Of a stretch of DNA of 64,000 bases, positions 1-10,979 are shown piece by piece. The DNA is from Massospora cicadina (Eukaryota; Entomophthoromycota; Entomophthoromycetes; Entomophthorales; Entomophthoraceae). The notes under the pieces were generated by a model, which worked only from the letters and a program-made list of their open reading frames with translations, made no database searches and was not told where the DNA came from. Each line of letters starts with the position of its first letter. The first letter of the stretch is position 1. The translations under genes were made by a program, and so were the position numbers. The stretch lies in assembly GCA_022478985.1 (NCBI GenBank), contig JAKSZP010002681.1, positions 124,001 to 188,000 on the forward strand, given 5' to 3'.

Positions 1-935
1 TCCTGACCACCCTTTCTGGGCTAGAGTAGATAAAAGGCGCACGTCTGCCACTTGTTTTGACCTTGACCACTCAAAGTGGCGCTGACCCACCATAGACTGA
101 GCTGGAGCCCACACACTCGACTCCCCCATGATGCTCCCATTGCTGAGATAAATACTTTTTTGAATGGGGCAAATCCTCCCCCTCCACCAAAAATGGTAGA
201 TGCAACTGCCATGGATTTAACTAATAAGGAACTAAATTGTCAAACCACCACTCCTACTCCAACTAATTGGGAGCCAGCATGGACTTCAGTAAATAAAAAA
301 AACCCACTCAACCACCCAATCTAGCCCACCCATATGCTGATCAACCTATTGTTTTCAACCAAAATCCCTGGAATTATTTGGAGGAGGTTGATGATTTAGG
401 AAATCTTATCATCAACTCAGTTGAGGTCCCAGGCCTTGAAATGTACCTAAATGCAGATTATGCAGCTCAATTTCTAACTTGGCACTATGCTCTATGCTCT
501 GATGCTGATGAATTCTGAAGTGACCACCAACTAACTGAAGAGGCTGTTGCCTCCCTGATTCTCGCCTTTTTAAAAAGGCTGTAGCAAAATCAGTTGCAGT
601 CTTGGCCAAGGGATTCCCGCCCCTGTCCTTCCCCCTATGCAACAAGCTCACAAAAAAGAATTCCTCCAATTCTACCAAGTTGCCCACAATGCAGCACAAA
701 AATTTGCAATGGTTGAAAAATTTAACCCAAAACTTGCATTACCAGCAACATCATCGCCGCCTTTACCACACTACCCAAAGTTTGCATCAAGGTTGAGAAA
801 GCCCTATCCAAATACATCACAACCCTCCTCATAGCTAAATTTAAGTTGCCCAAGCCACTCTGCTACCTTGACCCCATTTTGCGTATACACACATGGCTGT
901 GCTCGCAGCGCTCTACTGTAAACTATCTGACAGAA
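1..935 (+). pseudogene. A1 ORF1, C-terminal two thirds, degenerate
   Basis: This is the C-terminal part of a LINE ORF1-type protein, probably an RNA-binding, RNP-forming protein by analogy with other CCHC ORF1 proteins. It is spread over at least three frames with stops. Recognisable pieces are the remnant knuckle, the NPW..L...D..GN block and an acidic YLTEEEDEPPN segment at about 925-960 where A2 is inserted. The reading resumes after A2 with a PDSPPTMDA-like stretch and a TAG stop near 2888-2896. It is less well preserved than A2, as expected if A1 is the older host of that insertion. Confidence 0.55.
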
Positions 936-955
936 GAGGAAGATGAGCCTCCCAA
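936..955 (+). repeat. Target-site duplication of A2, left copy
   Basis: The 20-mer gaggaagatgagcctcccaa is identical at 2854-2873. It belongs to the A1 coding sequence and was duplicated on A2 insertion. Its length is typical of APE-LINE target-primed reverse transcription. Confidence 0.9.
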
Positions 956-1050
956 CATTTTAAATTCTTTTACCACTCGAAGTCACTTTTGAGTGATTTA
1001 ATTTTTAAAGTTTTATTTATCCACAGCCGTCTGCCCAAACCTATTCTTTG

Positions 1051-2775
1051 ATGTCCTTGGCTCCACCACCTGCCACCCCAGTGTGGGGCAGCAGTGCACC
1101 CCCACCTAGCGTTTTCTGCCCCGCGGGCAAGCGCGTTTGGACGAGCTCAAACAGCCCGCCCACTGCTTCCAACTTTTTGTCCCCCACGGGACTTAGCGCT
1201 CCACCTGGCGTGCGTCCACCCTTCTCGCCCCCATCCTCTCGCCCTCCCTCGCTCTGCCATTCACTATTGCCTAAGAGTGGACTATGGGCGTTTGTTCCCA
1301 TAATCTGATAAGGCAATTATTAACCCAGCCACTGAGGCCTTTGCGCCAGCTGGCTTTATAGACTTTGGCCCTTTTAAGGGCTACTTTGACGTTGGGTTCC
1401 AATCTGAGGAGGATGCTGAAGTGGCAGCACAAACTCCTCTAATTTATAAAAAAACCCCATTCCCACAACCCATACTCGCCTCCCTTCAGACACCACGTTG
1501 GTGGTATCCTTTGCAAATCTCCCATCCCACCTTCCACCCCAGGTTTTGTATGACCAGTTGGTCGCGGGGCTCATGGCTTATGGCACTCAGCCCAACCTCA
1601 TCTTTGCCATTCCATCTGGTGCGGAGCGCCTTCCTGCTCCTTGGGCAACAGCCATCATCATACCACACCACCCTACCATAGCCCAACAAATCCCACCCCG
1701 CGCTAGTGTGGCTGCAGCGCCTGATCATTTCTTTCGAGCTTGAGTTGATAATGGTAGGCAGATTTGTTCCCTCTGCTTTAGCCTCGACCATGCAAAAAGA
1801 GCATGCCCTCAGGCCAAGTCCGCTGCTGTGGCTTCTGAGCCCCCTCTGGAGGTTCAGTATGGGGCGCTTTGCTGCCCCCTCCCACCCTCAATCTCGTTCA
1901 GTGGGCCCACGTGGAAAATCAGCCCCCCCCAAAACCTCCAGCCTCACTCTCCCACCTAAATCTACCCCAGCCAATCAGAGCAATGCTTGGACCACCATTG
2001 GCACCCAAGAAGCTACCCATTCGCCCAATCCCACCCACCCAAATTCGAACGCCACTATTCCAGTGAACCAAAATCCATGGGATCTATTGGCTGAAACTGA
2101 CGAATCAGGTAATGTCCTCATTAGTAAGCATACAGGTCAACCTCTCTGCCAAGGCGATCATGGTTGGGAGGAATTTTCCTTCCTGACTTTGATGAAACCC
2201 CTACCCCTCGCCATTTCGTTCCTCTGCCCAATACAGCCCCCTTCCAAAGTGATCACCAGCTCGCCTTGGCTGCGATGGCCTCTCCTCACTGCCCAAAACT
2301 ACTCACCGCGGTGGCCCAGTCAGTGGCTCAGCTCCAGCATGGCCTGCCCACCCTCTTCTTCCCCCCTGACTTCCCTGAATCTCCCTGCAGTGACATCTTG
2401 AAACTATTCGATGATTCTGAAATTGCTGTTATGAATGTCGCAACAATCTCTTCATTCAACCCCTCAGCCAAAATCACCCACCACAGTATCTCCCTTTTCA
2501 TCCAACTTCCTGAAGCCCACAAAGAAGCTGAAGTTCTCCTCGCAGCTTTTGTTGAAACACTTTCCCTTCATTATCTTGATGTGGAAGAGGAAAACTCCTA
2601 CTACGCTGACCTCAACCCCCACTATGCGGATGCCCCAACGCCCTGGCTCTCTGCTCTGATCCAGTACTGTAACCAACATCCTATGATCGAGGTGGGTCTT
2701 TCTGAAAACCAACCCCCAACCCCTCCTCACCCTCTGCCATGGTGGGTTAGCAGTTTCTGCTTCCCACCTGGTTAG
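1051..2775 (+). pseudogene. A2 ORF1-like protein with CCHC zinc knuckle, frameshifted
   Basis: The likely start is ATG 1051 (MSLAPPPATPVWGSS), followed by a Pro/Ser-rich N-terminal region. A globular block with FIDFGPFKGYFDVGFQSEED (about 1355-1415) continues as FANLPSHLPPQVLYDQLVAG (about 1510-1570). Both align with ORF1 blocks of LINE-D, LINE-E and LINE-K. A knuckle CSLCFSLDHAKRAC (CX2CX4HX4C) lies at 1765-1806. The C-terminal region includes QNPWDLLAETDESGN (about 2068-2112) and an acidic EAHKEAEVLLAAFVE stretch, ending at TAG 2775. At least three frameshifts and a TGA at 1741-1743 break the frame. RNA binding is inferred from the knuckle; the C-terminal function is unknown. Confidence 0.75.
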
Positions 2776-2794
2776 TAGTTTTGTTTTGTCATTT

Positions 2795-2853
2795 TGAGTG
2801 TTGTGTTTGGTACTGTCTGTCCCCTGGTTAGCGTACCTCAAATAAATCGAAAT
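2795..2853 (+). other. A2 3' tail with LINE-like terminal motif
   Basis: The segment contains TGTCTGTCCCCTGGTTAGCG and then TACCTCAAATAAATCGAAAT. A3 ends the same way (GTCCCCTGGTCAGCGTACCT then CAAATAAATTGAAAG), and LINE-D carries GTCCATCCCCTGGACAGC then TTACCTCAGTTAAATAAA. In LINEs the RT recognises the 3' tail, so this is the probable trans-mobilisation signal (inference). Confidence 0.65.
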
Positions 2854-2873
2854 GAGGAAGATGAGCCTCCCAA
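2854..2873 (+). repeat. Target-site duplication of A2, right copy
   Basis: Identical 20-mer to 936-955. Sequence of A1 resumes directly after it at 2874. Confidence 0.9.
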
Positions 2874-3191
2874 TCCTGACTCACCCCCCACCATGGATGC
2901 ATAGCAGTTTACCGCATCTGACCTGGTTAGTTCATTTTTGTTTTTATTTTATTTTTTGATTCAGTTTGAGTGACACGCTTAGCTCTTTCTGGTTGTTGGA
3001 TTCTAGCTTAGTATAAGCTTTTCTCCTCAGAGATCATTATTGTTCATCCTCTGGTTGGCTAGTTTTGGTTAAATAAAAAATAAATCTACTGATGATGATT
3101 TTATGCCAATTCATGGTAAGGTGGTTATTATTATATAGTGGGTGATACAACAATCATTTTTATGGGATAAAGAGATCAAAAAAATAGGGTT

Positions 3192-3823
3192 TATCAGTGT
3201 CCATACTGAATAACGTCCTGAAGATATTAGTAATTGTAATAAAGTACTTTTCATAAATAGCCTTCAAGAACTGTGACTTAAGGAATTGGGTGGATTGTTA
3301 CTTTATTGTCCCTTGCCCTTAAATATGCAAAGAACACTTAAAGGGGCTTTAAGAATTATCACTTGATGCAACTTGTTTTTGTATATAGTATTTCAACCCC
3401 AAAGAATTAAAGTAAAGGGAAGACAATAATCCAGAAGCAGCTCAAAAGAGATGACCATGGATCACCTTTCTACTAAATAATAAGTGAAGATCTTGAACAA
3501 AGAGGACTTAGTTGCACTAACCACCATAGGGAACTGATCCATCCTATATATATACCAAGCGCTTTTTTTATTAAATTTATTGTTTTTTCCTAGAAAATTT
3601 ATATTTTATTTTACATCATTTCGTATAGTTATAGTGATAATTATCATAACCCAAAAAAGTTGCCATCGTGCTAGACCCTGTTGGGGGAATGTTGCATTGT
3701 CATTGCCTCCATACAGCCATTCTGCTATTTAGTGCAATCCTAAAAGTATTTTTGGCCTCTGTTCTTTAATACTCTAAAACCAATAAAATTAGTTCCAGCT
3801 TTCTCCCTGCAAAAAACTGAAAG
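3192..3823 (+). repeat. 5' LTR of Ty3-1
   Basis: It begins TATCAGTGTCCATACTGAAT (canonical TG changed to TA) and aligns along its length with 12137-12728. Shared blocks include TTTCAACCCCAAAG, AAAAGAGATGAC and CAGCCATTCTGCT. It is followed immediately by the primer-binding site. The two LTRs are visibly much diverged. Confidence 0.7.
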
Positions 3824-3842
3824 TGGTGCTCGCAACAAAGGG
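3824..3842 (+). promoter_or_regulatory. Primer-binding site of Ty3-1
   Basis: TGGTGCTCGCAACAAAGGG starts with the TGG complementary to a tRNA 3' CCA end. The first eight bases TGGTGCTC are the same in Ty3-G (21491) and Ty3-H (48406). The tRNA species was not identified. Confidence 0.65.
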
Positions 3843-6440
3843 TTTCAAGCTGTAACCAGTGAAAACGTTGATCACAATCCATTAAAAGATAACATTCATA
3901 ATAAATCTCTTTCCTTAAATGATTAGATTACATTACCCATTGGTTTAGTACCTCTCAAATTGATGTACAACCTTTATAATCATAGAACCTAAAATTCTGG
4001 GATACCTTCAAATTAAAACTACTTTTGCTGAATTGTAGTCAATTCTATATCCAAGCTGATGACATAGCCAACACCGTTCAAAGACTATTAAATAAAACAT
4101 ATTTTTCTGAAAGTCAATCCAGTGATTCAGATGCCACCGCAGTATAATCTTATATGTGGAGACTCTAAGGTTCAGCAACCTTTTCAAGTCTTGAGCTGGT
4201 CAATGGGGTAGAACCTTATCTACTCCAGATTGTAAATACCATCTTTATTATCTCCTCCAGTTAGTAGAGCTACATTACCAAGTGGTGTTATGCCAATCAA
4301 GATTGATGCATGACCTCAATTAATTTGGTCAGATTCTTCAAAGCTACTTCCACTTATGTTTTGGATGAGTATGAAGCAATTTAAGATACCATCACTTTAA
4401 CTATGATGCTTAATATCTATTCGCCTTGCTGGATTCTGAGATCTAAGTAATATGGAGACCAACCTCACTCAATTACTACAAAGTGTGGTATCTGAAGTAT
4501 GCGGATATATACAGCACATATCATCAGAAACCTCCACACAGATCCAGGCTTTAGTCAGCATTAATACATTGTTTAGATCAAGTAGAAGCGTTGCTTGACC
4601 AACTTAAGCTAAATGCAATACTTATGCCAATACTGAAGGACCATAAGGGCCACAAGGACTCCAGCATCCATAAGGGCCACAGGGTCCTTCCAAAGTTGAT
4701 GGTCCTAAGGGGCACCGAGGCCTCAAAGGTCTGAGAGGACTCTGAGGTCCAAGAGGGACTGAAGGGCGACATGGTTTCAGGGATTCTCTGGACTTTGAGT
4801 TAAATGCAGCTTAGATGAAGCTTCTGAAGATTCCAAGAAAGGTAAGCATCTCAAAAAGATTAAAACACTTAATAAAATAATTTGTAAATATTCACAAGGA
4901 TATAAGATTCGCCCTAAAAGTAGCTCTTTGATTCTAACGTTACATTGATAGCTTTAGATTTTAAAAATGGAGAATGTTGTGATAATTAAATGACATAGTT
5001 GTGGGAGTGGATTGCAAGTATAATTATAAGATGGTCCAGGACAGAGGAGTCAAGTTGGCTTGCCTTCCTGATTTTAGGTACACTGTAGATAAAAGTTGGG
5101 TTAAGGCCACGCAGGCCAAAGTTGATTTCCAGGAATTACACGATGGGGCCCAGACATTACATCAATAGGTTAATAATTGCCCATTTTAGTCTTAATAATG
5201 ACAGTTTGTTACATTTAATTTCTGGATGGGGATTTTTTTGTTTACTTAATTTGCTATTAAAAACAATGAGGGTGTTTGGTTGGTTCAAAGTCTCAAGTTT
5301 ATGCTTACTTAAGTATAAAACTACTATGATTGGGCGCATCGTTCTATTGGCTATAGTCATTTCCAAACCATCAATTTGATTGAGGCCCAAATTACCAATT
5401 TCTCCCTAGACTAGTTTCATAATGACCAATCTCTCTGTTGATCATCTTTCAAACAATTAAGGACTCTACTATATATATCTATACCTTATGTTACCTATTG
5501 TTAGCTTTGCGGTATACCTCCTTATGGTGACACCCTGGGTTTGTTCATAAACACTGAAGTTATGAGCAATGTAATGGGTCACATATGCACCAGTTTATAT
5601 TAGGTTTTTCTGGAAAGTTAGAGAAAAACTCTTCAAAATGTGCAAGCATTTATGCAATTTACTAAAACAGGTCAGCAAGATAAATCAAAGCTATGCTAAA
5701 CTAGAGGATTAGGTCAGCCAATGTGAGTCTGAGTTTCTAAGCTTAAAAGCTCAGATGGGCCAAAAATCTGATGCCAGCACTCATAATTGATGTTGGAAAG
5801 AATTACATGACGATTTTCAAAACACAAAGACAAATGACCAACAATTCCCTTGAGTATATGCTGTATCAATATTTACTAAAACTAGTTTCTTCATCAAGCC
5901 TGGCATCAACACACTTTCTGCACCATCAAGCTCTTCTATTAACCTATCTTCAAGGGACAATTTTTACCGGTCAAGAGAGCATTGCTTGTTAATTAATGTT
6001 TTTGAGAGCAATAGGGAAGAAGTCACCAATTGCTAAAAAGTTAAGCATATTCACTCCTACCCTTTTGGGGAAGCCCAAAAAATTATGATCCCTCACTTAT
6101 ATGAAGGCCAAACCTCGTCCCAGGTTAATACTGCTTTAGTAAAAGAGATTAGCAGTGACTAGACCCTCCCAAAAAAAACAAGACTTTATGGACATTTTCC
6201 TCAACGAAGGGGAAAGCCCATCTAATTTATCATATTGTTTTTTATGATAGGTCACAGCTGAAAGATACTACTCAATAATTTCTTTAGATGACGCCATCAT
6301 TACCATTATCTCTGCCCTCAACTACCGGCCTGAGGTTCAGTTTCATATGAAAGGCCTCAAATGAAACTTTTTGTGTATCCAGAAATCAAAGAGGCTTTAA
6401 GATGAAAACTCTCTTTTTCTTTGACATCACTAAAGAAATT
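3843..6440 (+). pseudogene. Ty3-1 gag region, degenerate
   Basis: By position this stretch between primer-binding site and element B is leader plus gag. No open frame longer than about 85 codons is present on the coding strand. A glutamine-rich, coiled-coil-like flavour is visible near 5640-5760, as in the better kept gag of Ty3-H. The only distinctive piece is the Gly-X-Y run listed separately. The assignment rests on location, not on a recognisable capsid fold. Confidence 0.4.
4638..4781 (+). other. Collagen-like Gly-X-Y repeat coding remnant
   Basis: Read from 4638, 48 codons form 16 triplets. Fourteen begin with glycine, and the X and Y positions are rich in P, L, Q, K and R (for example GPKGHRGLKGLRGL). 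Three triplets end in stops, TAA twice and TGA once, at Y positions where CAA (Gln) and CGA (Arg) would fit; both are single C-to-T changes. The frame is otherwise continuous over 144 bp. The run lies about 800 bp after the primer-binding site of Ty3-1, so it was probably part of, or captured into, its gag region. A triple-helix role is only an inference from the periodicity. Confidence 0.65.
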
Positions 6441-8125
6441 TAAATTTTTAGAAAATAAAAACAAAAAAATTCTGCTCAATTGAGCCAAATCTTACAAATA
6501 TCAATGCTTTTGGCGCCTGCTGCCCCATCTTGGGGTGGTGGTGTGCCGCCATCTGCCATATTTTGCCACCGCTGAAGCATGCCTGGGCTGGCTCTGCTAG
6601 CCCCCCTAATGCTACCAAGAATTATGTCCCCCCTCGGTACTTGGCCTAGCATCTTGTAAGTTCCCAGGCGGTGCTCTAAGCCCTTTGATGCTCCCATAAA
6701 GCAATTTGCATTTCATCCTCCAATCAAATATATGAACCTTTTCCTATATGCAAGCATGCCATCATTGAGATGGCCATGGTGGTGTTTAAACCTGTCATCT
6801 TTATAGATTTCCACCCTTTTATGGGGTATTTCGACCTTAGTTTCTGTTCTGAGGCTGATGCAATGGAAGCATCTAAGCTGTCATTAAGTTTTAAAGTTAT
6901 TCCCCTTCTGACTGTTTGCACCTGGCTCCCAGATGATACCACTTTTGTGGTTCAGTTTTCAGGTTGCCCTCCCACCTTTCCCCTGAACATCTCCACCATG
7001 AGCTCATGGAGGGTTTGGCCATTTACGGCGTAGACCCTGTGCTGCAATTTGTGGTTTCAAATGGAGTGGATTATTTGGCAGGTCCGCGCAGCTTTGTGAT
7101 GATCAACCCATTTCGTTGCAACACCCATCTTGCAATTCCTCTTTGCACGGTGATCAAATTCACCCCTGACCACCCATTCTGGGCATGCATTGAGAATGGC
7201 TGTGTCATTTGCCCCTTGTGCTTCAAGCTTGATCACTCAAAGTGCAAGTCCCTATGGCTTCTGCCTCCGTCACTTCTGCTGCTCCCACCTCTGGAATCAG
7301 ATCAGCTGCTGCCATGCCCAAATTTTTTGAGTGGGGCTAGATTCTCCTGCCCCAACCTTAGCAAATTCTGGCATGGCTTCCAAAGATGCAACCAATCATA
7401 ATTTTAAAAATTTTAAAATTTGGTCAAATTACACCAACCTGAGCTGATGGCTAAAACAGTTTCAGCTGAGCTGCTGTGGTTGACAGTTCACAGCCAATAA
7501 GGTGTGGCCAACTTGCCAACTCCAGTGGCTGGGCCAGAATTAGCTGAGTCAAATCCTTTTGAGTGTCTAGATTGGATTGACAATAATGACTGGTCATAGA
7601 ACTTTAAACTGAAATTGCTGTGAAGGAGTTTTTTGTTGATCCTCCCAAATCACGCCTCCACCATTTTCGTCCTAAAAATGGTTATCCCATTTACAAAAAA
7701 TATAAACAAAATAGCAGTCAAAGCCACTGAAGCTCCTGCCAGCACCCTACTCCGCCAGCAACTCCATGAGGCAATGGAACTCTTGGTTGAGTGTATTCCT
7801 ATCCCCATTTCCCTCATGACTTTGAGGATGCTGCAAAATATGAAATTGAGGAGCTCACTTTTGGTGTGAGCTGAGCGTACATTGATTTGGAAAAAACTTC
7901 TCTTTTTAACCCCGCTTATCTTTAAACCCACTGACACATCAAGTCTTTCACTTGTATGCCAGCTCTCATCACTTTCACTGAGCACCAACTTGCTCAATAA
8001 GTTGAGGTGATGGACAATGCTGGCCTCAGAAACGAAGAAAGCCCACAACTATACCACCTTATGCCCCATGTCACTGATTCTCCACCCCTGTGCTGTCCAC
8101 CATGGTCTGCCAGCTAAAGCGGGCA
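6410..8125 (+). mobile_element. ORF1-only LINE-like element B inside Ty3-1
   Basis: About 1.7 kb is homologous to A2: the same N-terminal Ala/Pro-rich start (ATG 6504), a central PFMGYFDLSFCSEADA block, a zinc-knuckle remnant, and a tail-like CTGTCCACCATGGTCTGCCA near 8088-8110. There is no APE or RT. The ends are estimated from the A2 layout, and no TSD was found, so the limits are uncertain by tens of bases. The copy is more diverged than A2 or A3. Confidence 0.6.
6504..8110 (+). pseudogene. Element B ORF1-like protein, frameshifted
   Basis: It starts at ATG 6504 (MLLAPAAPSWGGG), comparable to A2. At about 6800-6860 it reads FIDFHPFMGYFDLSFCSEAD, matching A2 residue for residue in many positions. 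A PSHLSPEHLHHELMEGLAIY segment follows (about 6967-7026), equivalent to PSHLPPQVLYDQLVAGLMAY in A2 and similar to LINE-K and LINE-D. A knuckle CPLCFKLDHSKC at 7210-7245 has one spacing shortened (HX2C instead of HX4C). Downstream, SNPFECLDWIDNNDW (about 7550-7595) corresponds to the NPW..L...DE block. Several frameshifts and stops are present. The function is inferred to be RNA binding. Confidence 0.6.
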
Positions 8126-8860
8126 CCAGACAAAAGTTTTCCCAAAGCTTCCTCCCTTCTGATATGGCTTCCTAGGCTGTTAGCTGAGGTGCCATATTAG
8201 GAATTATTTTTAATTCAAATAATTCTTTGTTTGGCCAATCTGCAAATAACAATGCATGGCAGCTCCCCCTTCTGGGTTGTACACCACTAGTGCTAAAAAA
8301 GGTACTTTAAGATGAGATTTCAGTGGCCACCTTGAACAATTACTCAGCATCAGTTTGGGCCCCTTTTAGACTTATAATTCAAGCCCTAAAGACCAAGGAG
8401 AAGAACGTGCTATATGTTCCTACTGAAACGGCTGTCATCACACTTTATAGAATGCAACAAGAGATGTCCATAATAGGTGGATTGTAAATTGTTATAAAAA
8501 GAAGGTCAGCATGAAGAAAGAGGCACTTTGTAATGAAGCTCTCCCTTACTATGCCTCTACTAAAGTATGATACCCCTCAAAGAAGATTTCATCAGAGATT
8601 CCTGAGACAATGAGCTAAACAATTATAACAGTAGACACTTATTTATGATTAATTGCCCATTTTCCTACATTATCACTTCAATTTGACAGTCTGGTTGCTT
8701 GGGTTGCATTCAAGATCCAAAAATCTCATGTAGTCATAATTAATAGTAGTTCTCCAGTGAACGTCATCTCTTCCAAATCAATTAAAAAACAAATTCACCC
8801 AATCTGCCACACTATAATAATAAGGCACCGCTGGTCCTCAGTGTACCAAATACATTGGGA
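8126..8860 (+). pseudogene. Ty3-1 gag end and protease remnant
   Basis: A short open stretch near 8280-8487 is unassigned. At about 8735-8790 the frame reads INSSSPVNVISSKSIKK, which has the shape of a retroviral-type aspartic protease active-site loop (DSGxPxNxx in Ty3-H at 51094). Here the catalytic DSG has become NSS, so it is inactive. The identification rests on that one motif plus its position upstream of RT. Confidence 0.45.
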
Positions 8861-9299
8861 CCTACTCTGCACTCTCCTCAAGTTCAGGAAAAAATTCTAA
8901 ATACCTCATCTATAGCCTAAATAACCCCAGTTATTAGCTACTGTTAGGAACCCAATTCCTCTGAGAGTTTAAAGCCATTATCTATTACGCGGATGGATTC
9001 CTACCACTACCTGATACATGCATTCCCTTGGTGTTTGAAACGGCAAAGGATAGTGAATAGCATGCAAAGACTCGCTCTTGTTTATTGGATATGAAGAATA
9101 GGATAATCAGATTGACTACTACATCTAGTTTAGTATGTAAGACTACCTCCTCGTGTACCTGATGTAAATGAGGGGATTCTATGTATCCACCAGAGCCTAA
9201 AGTAATTCCCCCAGGTTCCCAGGTCATAGTAGACAACCATGTCCATGAAACTATTCCACCGGAAAGCCTTCTAGAAATATGTGGATCTAAAAGTACTTT

Positions 9300-10930
9300 A
9301 TAGAAGAGGATCTAACAAGCCTGGATATTTTTAACATCACATATGTTGGCTCAATACTATATATATTTTAGCATCTTAATTATAAAGATTCTCACAGATA
9401 GATCAATACTTAATTGGCTAAACCACGCTTACTATCCATCAACAAAACCATATGTGTCTTTTTAATTGGTAGCTTTTGTGGCTTTGGGTTAGAAGAGCCT
9501 TCCACTCTGGCGTTATTTACCACTTCTATAGGATAATTCTTACCAAAAATATTAAAAAAGGTTGATGAGCTCTTAAGAAATACTCCAATATATTCTCCAC
9601 ATCCATGTATCTCTTTGGGAAAAGAAAGGGGTCGTCACAATATGGAGACTGTGGACGCTCCCCTATATACTTGCAAGCCTTTTGGAAAAGCAAGGTAGAA
9701 GAGGCCTAAGCTACTACCAAGATTAAGAAGTTAGTAACTTCAGGGCTGCTGGCACCTTTTTGAAGTCCCTAGGCGTATCCTCTTTTTCTTGTTCAGAAAA
9801 AAATGGAGCTATCATGTCGTTATGTATTACTTAAGCTCAAGGCGTGACCTGTAAGGATAGTTGTCCCCTCCCACTAATTGATGACTCTCTACAACTCCTG
9901 TCTGGGGCCCAATATTTCTCTGTGATGGATATTGCTAGCGGGTAATGGCATATTAAATTAGCACCCAAAGATTGAGCCAAGTGCACTATAATCATTAACA
10001 AAGTGATTTATAAACCAACCCGCATCCTAAAGTACTATGTAATTTCTCTGCCAAATTCTAACGTGCTATGGGTGGATTCCTGGGTGACTTGAAGTCGTAT
10101 TGTCCTGTTATACTTCAACAACATTACCATATTTATAAAACCTTCAATGGCCATCTAGAGCACCTTTAACATGTGTTTAATTAATTCTTGGATACATTAT
10201 TAAAACTCAAGCACTACAGATGCTCATCTCTCAGTAAGAAGTGGAATCCTTGGGCATAAGGTCACCATGTGAGTTACTAACCTTTAACCAACAAAGTCTC
10301 TACAATTGAGATAACACCGCCCCAGAGTCTTAGCACATACAGGTTTCCTATGTATGGTGGGCTATTATAAGCAATCCATCCCACAAGCTGTTGACCTTGC
10401 CAACCTCTGGTGTATATACTTCACTAGAACGTCCCTTTCAAATAGAACACAGAGCAATAACAGGCCTTTAACCTCCTTTGATGGCCCTAATCACCTAGCC
10501 TTGTTTGATACATAAAAGATTTCAATCAATCCTTCATACTATTCAACAAAGCCAGTGACTATGCCGTTGGGACTATTCTGGCCCAACTAGATGAGCAGCA
10601 AGTGAATTTGATTCGTGGCTTACTTGAGAAAAACTTAATCAAAGTTTAAACGAAACTATAAATTTCATTGAGAAGGAGAGTTTGGATGTACTACTTGCGG
10701 CTAATCACTTCTACCCTTATGTTTATGAAAATCACTTTACCATCATCACTTACCATTCATTACTAAAGTGGCTTTACCAAATGACGGATCCCAACGATCA
10801 ATTATCCAGATGGGTCCTCTGGATTCATAGTTATGACTTTACCATTTTACCCCACGCTGATATGACCCATTAAAATGTGGATGGATTACAAAGGATGGCA
10901 ACCTTGGCAGTATCAGTGCCTGAAAAGATC
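9300..10930 (+). pseudogene. Ty3-1 reverse transcriptase and RNase H, degenerate
   Basis: The RT palm is recognisable from CPLPLIDDSLQLLSGAQYF and VMDIASG (about 9860-9942), which includes the first catalytic Asp. The YxDD box survives only as LLYFNNITIF near 10100-10130, with both aspartates lost to Asn. RNase H follows: ASDYAVGTILAQLDEQQ (about 10550-10600), then an open 62-codon piece (10682-10873) with FTIITYHSLLKWLYQMTDPN, where the canonical TDHS is YHS. Premature stops, mostly TAA, TAG and TGA by single transitions, occur throughout. Confidence 0.7.
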
Positions 10931-10979
10931 ACTTGTATGATCTTAATCAACCAACTAGGTTGATGGGAATTGGAAACCA

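Larger units (their letters stand above)
956..2853 (+). mobile_element. Complete ORF1-only LINE-like element A2 (1.9 kb)
   Basis: This 1,898-bp unit is bounded exactly by a perfect 20-bp TSD. It contains a 95-bp leader, one ORF1-type reading region (1051-2775) and a short 3' tail ending CCTCAAATAAATCGAAAT. Nothing resembling APE endonuclease or RT is present, and the space between the ORF1 knuckle and the tail is filled by an acidic C-terminal region conserved in A1, B and A3. The tail core matches LINE-D, so the element was probably mobilised in trans. The alternative, an internally deleted LINE, is less likely because A1, B and A3 share the same architecture. Confidence 0.8.
1..3090 (+). 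mobile_element. ORF1-only LINE-like element A1, cut by window start and split by A2
   Basis: The element runs in from the left edge, is interrupted at 956-2853 by a second copy of the same family, and resumes at 2874. Near the left edge, minus its start, is a decayed zinc-knuckle remnant (TCFDLDHSK at about 47-75). It is followed by a QNPWNYLEEVDDLGN-like stretch near 355-405 that matches QNPWDLLAETDESGN in A2. The 3' end, about 3040-3090, reads TTCATCCTCTGGTTGGCTAG and then TTAAATAAAAAATAAA, which resembles the tail of LINE-D. No endonuclease or RT sequence is seen. The 3' limit is set by the A-rich tail and is approximate; no outer TSD can be tested because the left end lies outside the window. 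Confidence 0.7.

Noticed and set aside
4578..4772. 64-codon minus-strand open frame opposite the Gly-X-Y run
   Set aside because: It mirrors the Gly-Pro-rich plus-strand repeat and has no domain of its own.
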